Part shown: piece by piece, positions 62,937 to 64,000 of the stretch
Layout of the letters: every line of letters starts with the position of its first letter
How positions within the stretch are numbered: position 1 is the stretch's first letter
Source of the DNA: Echinicola arenosa
GTDB taxonomy: Bacteria > Bacteroidota > Bacteroidia > Cytophagales > Cyclobacteriaceae
Length of the DNA stretch: 64,000 nt
Assembly (NCBI RefSeq): GCF_014841125.1
Contig: NZ_JACYTQ010000001.1
Coordinates: 930,001 to 994,000, forward strand
Direction: 5' to 3'
Notes under the pieces: generated by a model
Told to the model about the DNA's origin: nothing
The model's input: only the letters and a program-made list of their open reading frames with translations
Databases searched by the model: none
Made by a program: the position numbers and the translations under genes

Positions 62937-64000
62937 TAGCTACAAGGACATCTCCACCCTCTTCGGCCATGATTTCTTTCTCCAATTTCACTTGCTCTGC
63001 TTCGTGAGGCAAGTTAGACTCTGGAGTTGAAGACAATGGCACAGTTTGAGGTATGAAGTCATCTTTTGCACCTGGCTTAGAGTAATCATATGGCCATCTG
63101 TAAACCGTTGGGATTTCTCCAGGCCAGTTACCATGCCCAGGCTCCACCGGAGTAGTCCACTCCAAAGTGTTGGATTTCCATGGGTTTTGAGGTGCTCTTC
63201 TTCCTCTGTACATGCTGTAGAAGAAGTTGAACAAGAAAATAAACTGAGAACCGAAAGTAATGATCGCTGCTACGGATACAAACATGTTCAAGTCTGTATA
63301 CATGTCAGCAAAGTTAAAGTTCGTCCAGCTATAGTATCTTCTAGGGAATCCCGCAATACCGATGTAGTGCATTGGGAAGAACACCATATAGACTCCCACG
63401 AACGTCAACCAGAAGTGGATATAACCTAATTTGGCATCCATCATTCTTCCAAACATCTTAGGGAACCAGTGGTACACACCTGCCATCAACCCAAAGAAAG
63501 AAGCAGACCCCATTACCAAGTGGAAGTGAGCCACTACGAAATATGTATCGTGAAGCTGAATATCCACCGCAGAGTTACCCAAGAAAATACCGGTAAGACC
63601 TCCAGAGATAAAGAAAGACACCAAACCGATAGAGAAAAGCATCGCTGGCGTAAATACCAAGTTGCCTCTCCAAAGAGTAGTCAGGTAGTTAAATACTTTT
63701 ACAGCTGAAGGCACCGCAATAATCAATGTCAAGAACATAAAGATAGATCCCAAGAATGGGTTCATTCCTGACACGAACATATGGTGAGCCCACACCACGA
63801 AAGACAATACAGTAATGCCCAACATGGAAAGGATCATGGCTTTGTAACCGAAGATTGGCTTTCTAGAATTGGTTGCAATTACTTCAGAAGTAATTCCTAA
63901 TGCAGGAAGCAATACGATGTATACTTCTGGGTGACCTAGGAACCAGAATAAGTGCTGGAATAATACGGCACTACCTCCAGTATTTGGCAATGCCTCACCA
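62917..64000 (-). CDS. ctaD: Cytochrome c oxidase subunit I, partial (N-terminus outside window)
   Basis: The frame is open to the right edge; 361 C-terminal residues are visible. Metal ligands: FWFLGHPEVYI (CuB His and the cross-linked Tyr), VWAHHMF (two CuB His) and VVAHFHLVMG (heme a3 and heme a His). The K-channel and proton-path positions around the GHPEVY helix look normal. Terminal oxidase reducing oxygen to water. A hydrophilic tail of about 80 residues follows the last helix. Subunit II is expected upstream, outside the window. Confidence 0.97.
   Translation of the reverse strand, partial: GEALPNTGGSAVLFQHLFWFLGHPEVYIVLLPALGITSEVIATNSRKPIFGYKAMILSMLGITVLSFVVWAHHMFVSGMNPFLGSIFMFLTLIIAVPSAVKVFNYLTTLWRGNLVFTPAMLFSIGLVSFFISGGLTGIFLGNSAVDIQLHDTYFVVAHFHLVMGSASFFGLMAGVYHWFPKMFGRMMDAKLGYIHFWLTFVGVYMVFFPMHYIGIAGFPRRYYSWTNFNFADMYTDLNMFVSVAAIITFGSQFIFLFNFFYSMYRGRRAPQNPWKSNTLEWTTPVEPGHGNWPGEIPTVYRWPYDYSKPGAKDDFIPQTVPLSSTPESNLPHEAEQVKLEKEIMAEEGGDVLVANESKDA

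Overview
The window looks like a stretch of chromosome from an aerobic, probably marine or surface-associated Bacteroidota bacterium, most likely of the Cytophagales / Cyclobacteriaceae type (Echinicola-, Cyclobacterium- or Algoriphagus-like). The evidence is SusC/SusD pairs with ECF sigma factors and FecR anti-sigma factors, many lipoproteins ending their signal peptide at Cys, TAnnTTTG-type promoter boxes, few Shine-Dalgarno sites, a long-form IspG, and an aerobic cytochrome c oxidase cluster. The genus is inference from protein style, not from a marker gene.

Positions 1-27930 are accessory, glycan-related DNA. Three consecutive sigma/FecR modules lie on the minus strand. The first is cut by the left window edge (FecR 1-507, sigma 1406-2017). 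The second (sigma 18439-19008, FecR, SusC, SusD) continues into three lipoproteins ending in F5/8-type C (discoidin) domains, one of them a metzincin-type protease. The third (sigma 27361-27930, FecR, SusC, SusD) ends in a DUF1735-discoidin lipoprotein. On the plus strand between modules 1 and 2 sit a formylglycine sulfatase and a PNGase F-like N-glycan amidase; a NagX/HGSNAT-like membrane acetyltransferase follows on the minus strand. No classical glycoside hydrolase is visible beside the SusCD pairs. Together these genes suggest capture and dismantling of sulfated or N-glycosylated glycoproteins; the substrate is inferred.

Positions 28170-47153 are mostly housekeeping: queD-folE, three L,D-transpeptidases, kdsA-kdsC with a GNAT-nitrilase fusion, an MscS channel, an outer-membrane barrel, leuS, a SlyD-type prolyl isomerase, an ABC ATPase with an MmcQ/YjbR protein, a small membrane protein, and ispG with a short-chain dehydrogenase. 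Positions 47758-57580 hold a glycosidase-like lipoprotein, a DUF4488-like secreted protein, a 1165-residue outer-membrane protein and a 1245-residue NtrY-like histidine kinase. Positions 57655-64000 are the end of a cytochrome oxidase operon: ctaD (cut by the right edge), ctaA, ctaB, two subunit III genes, subunit IV, SCO1, a DUF420 protein and a small CxxC protein.

The most unusual signal is a family of three dispersed elements of about 150-165 bp (577-740, 27146-27312, 49261-49407). They have imperfect inverted termini and each is flanked by a short direct repeat, so they look like a MITE-type non-autonomous mobile element. Two of the three lie between an ECF sigma gene and its FecR gene. 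There are also two 11-bp tandem arrays (1119-1184 and 47479-47533). No tRNA, rRNA, CRISPR array or intact insertion sequence was seen.
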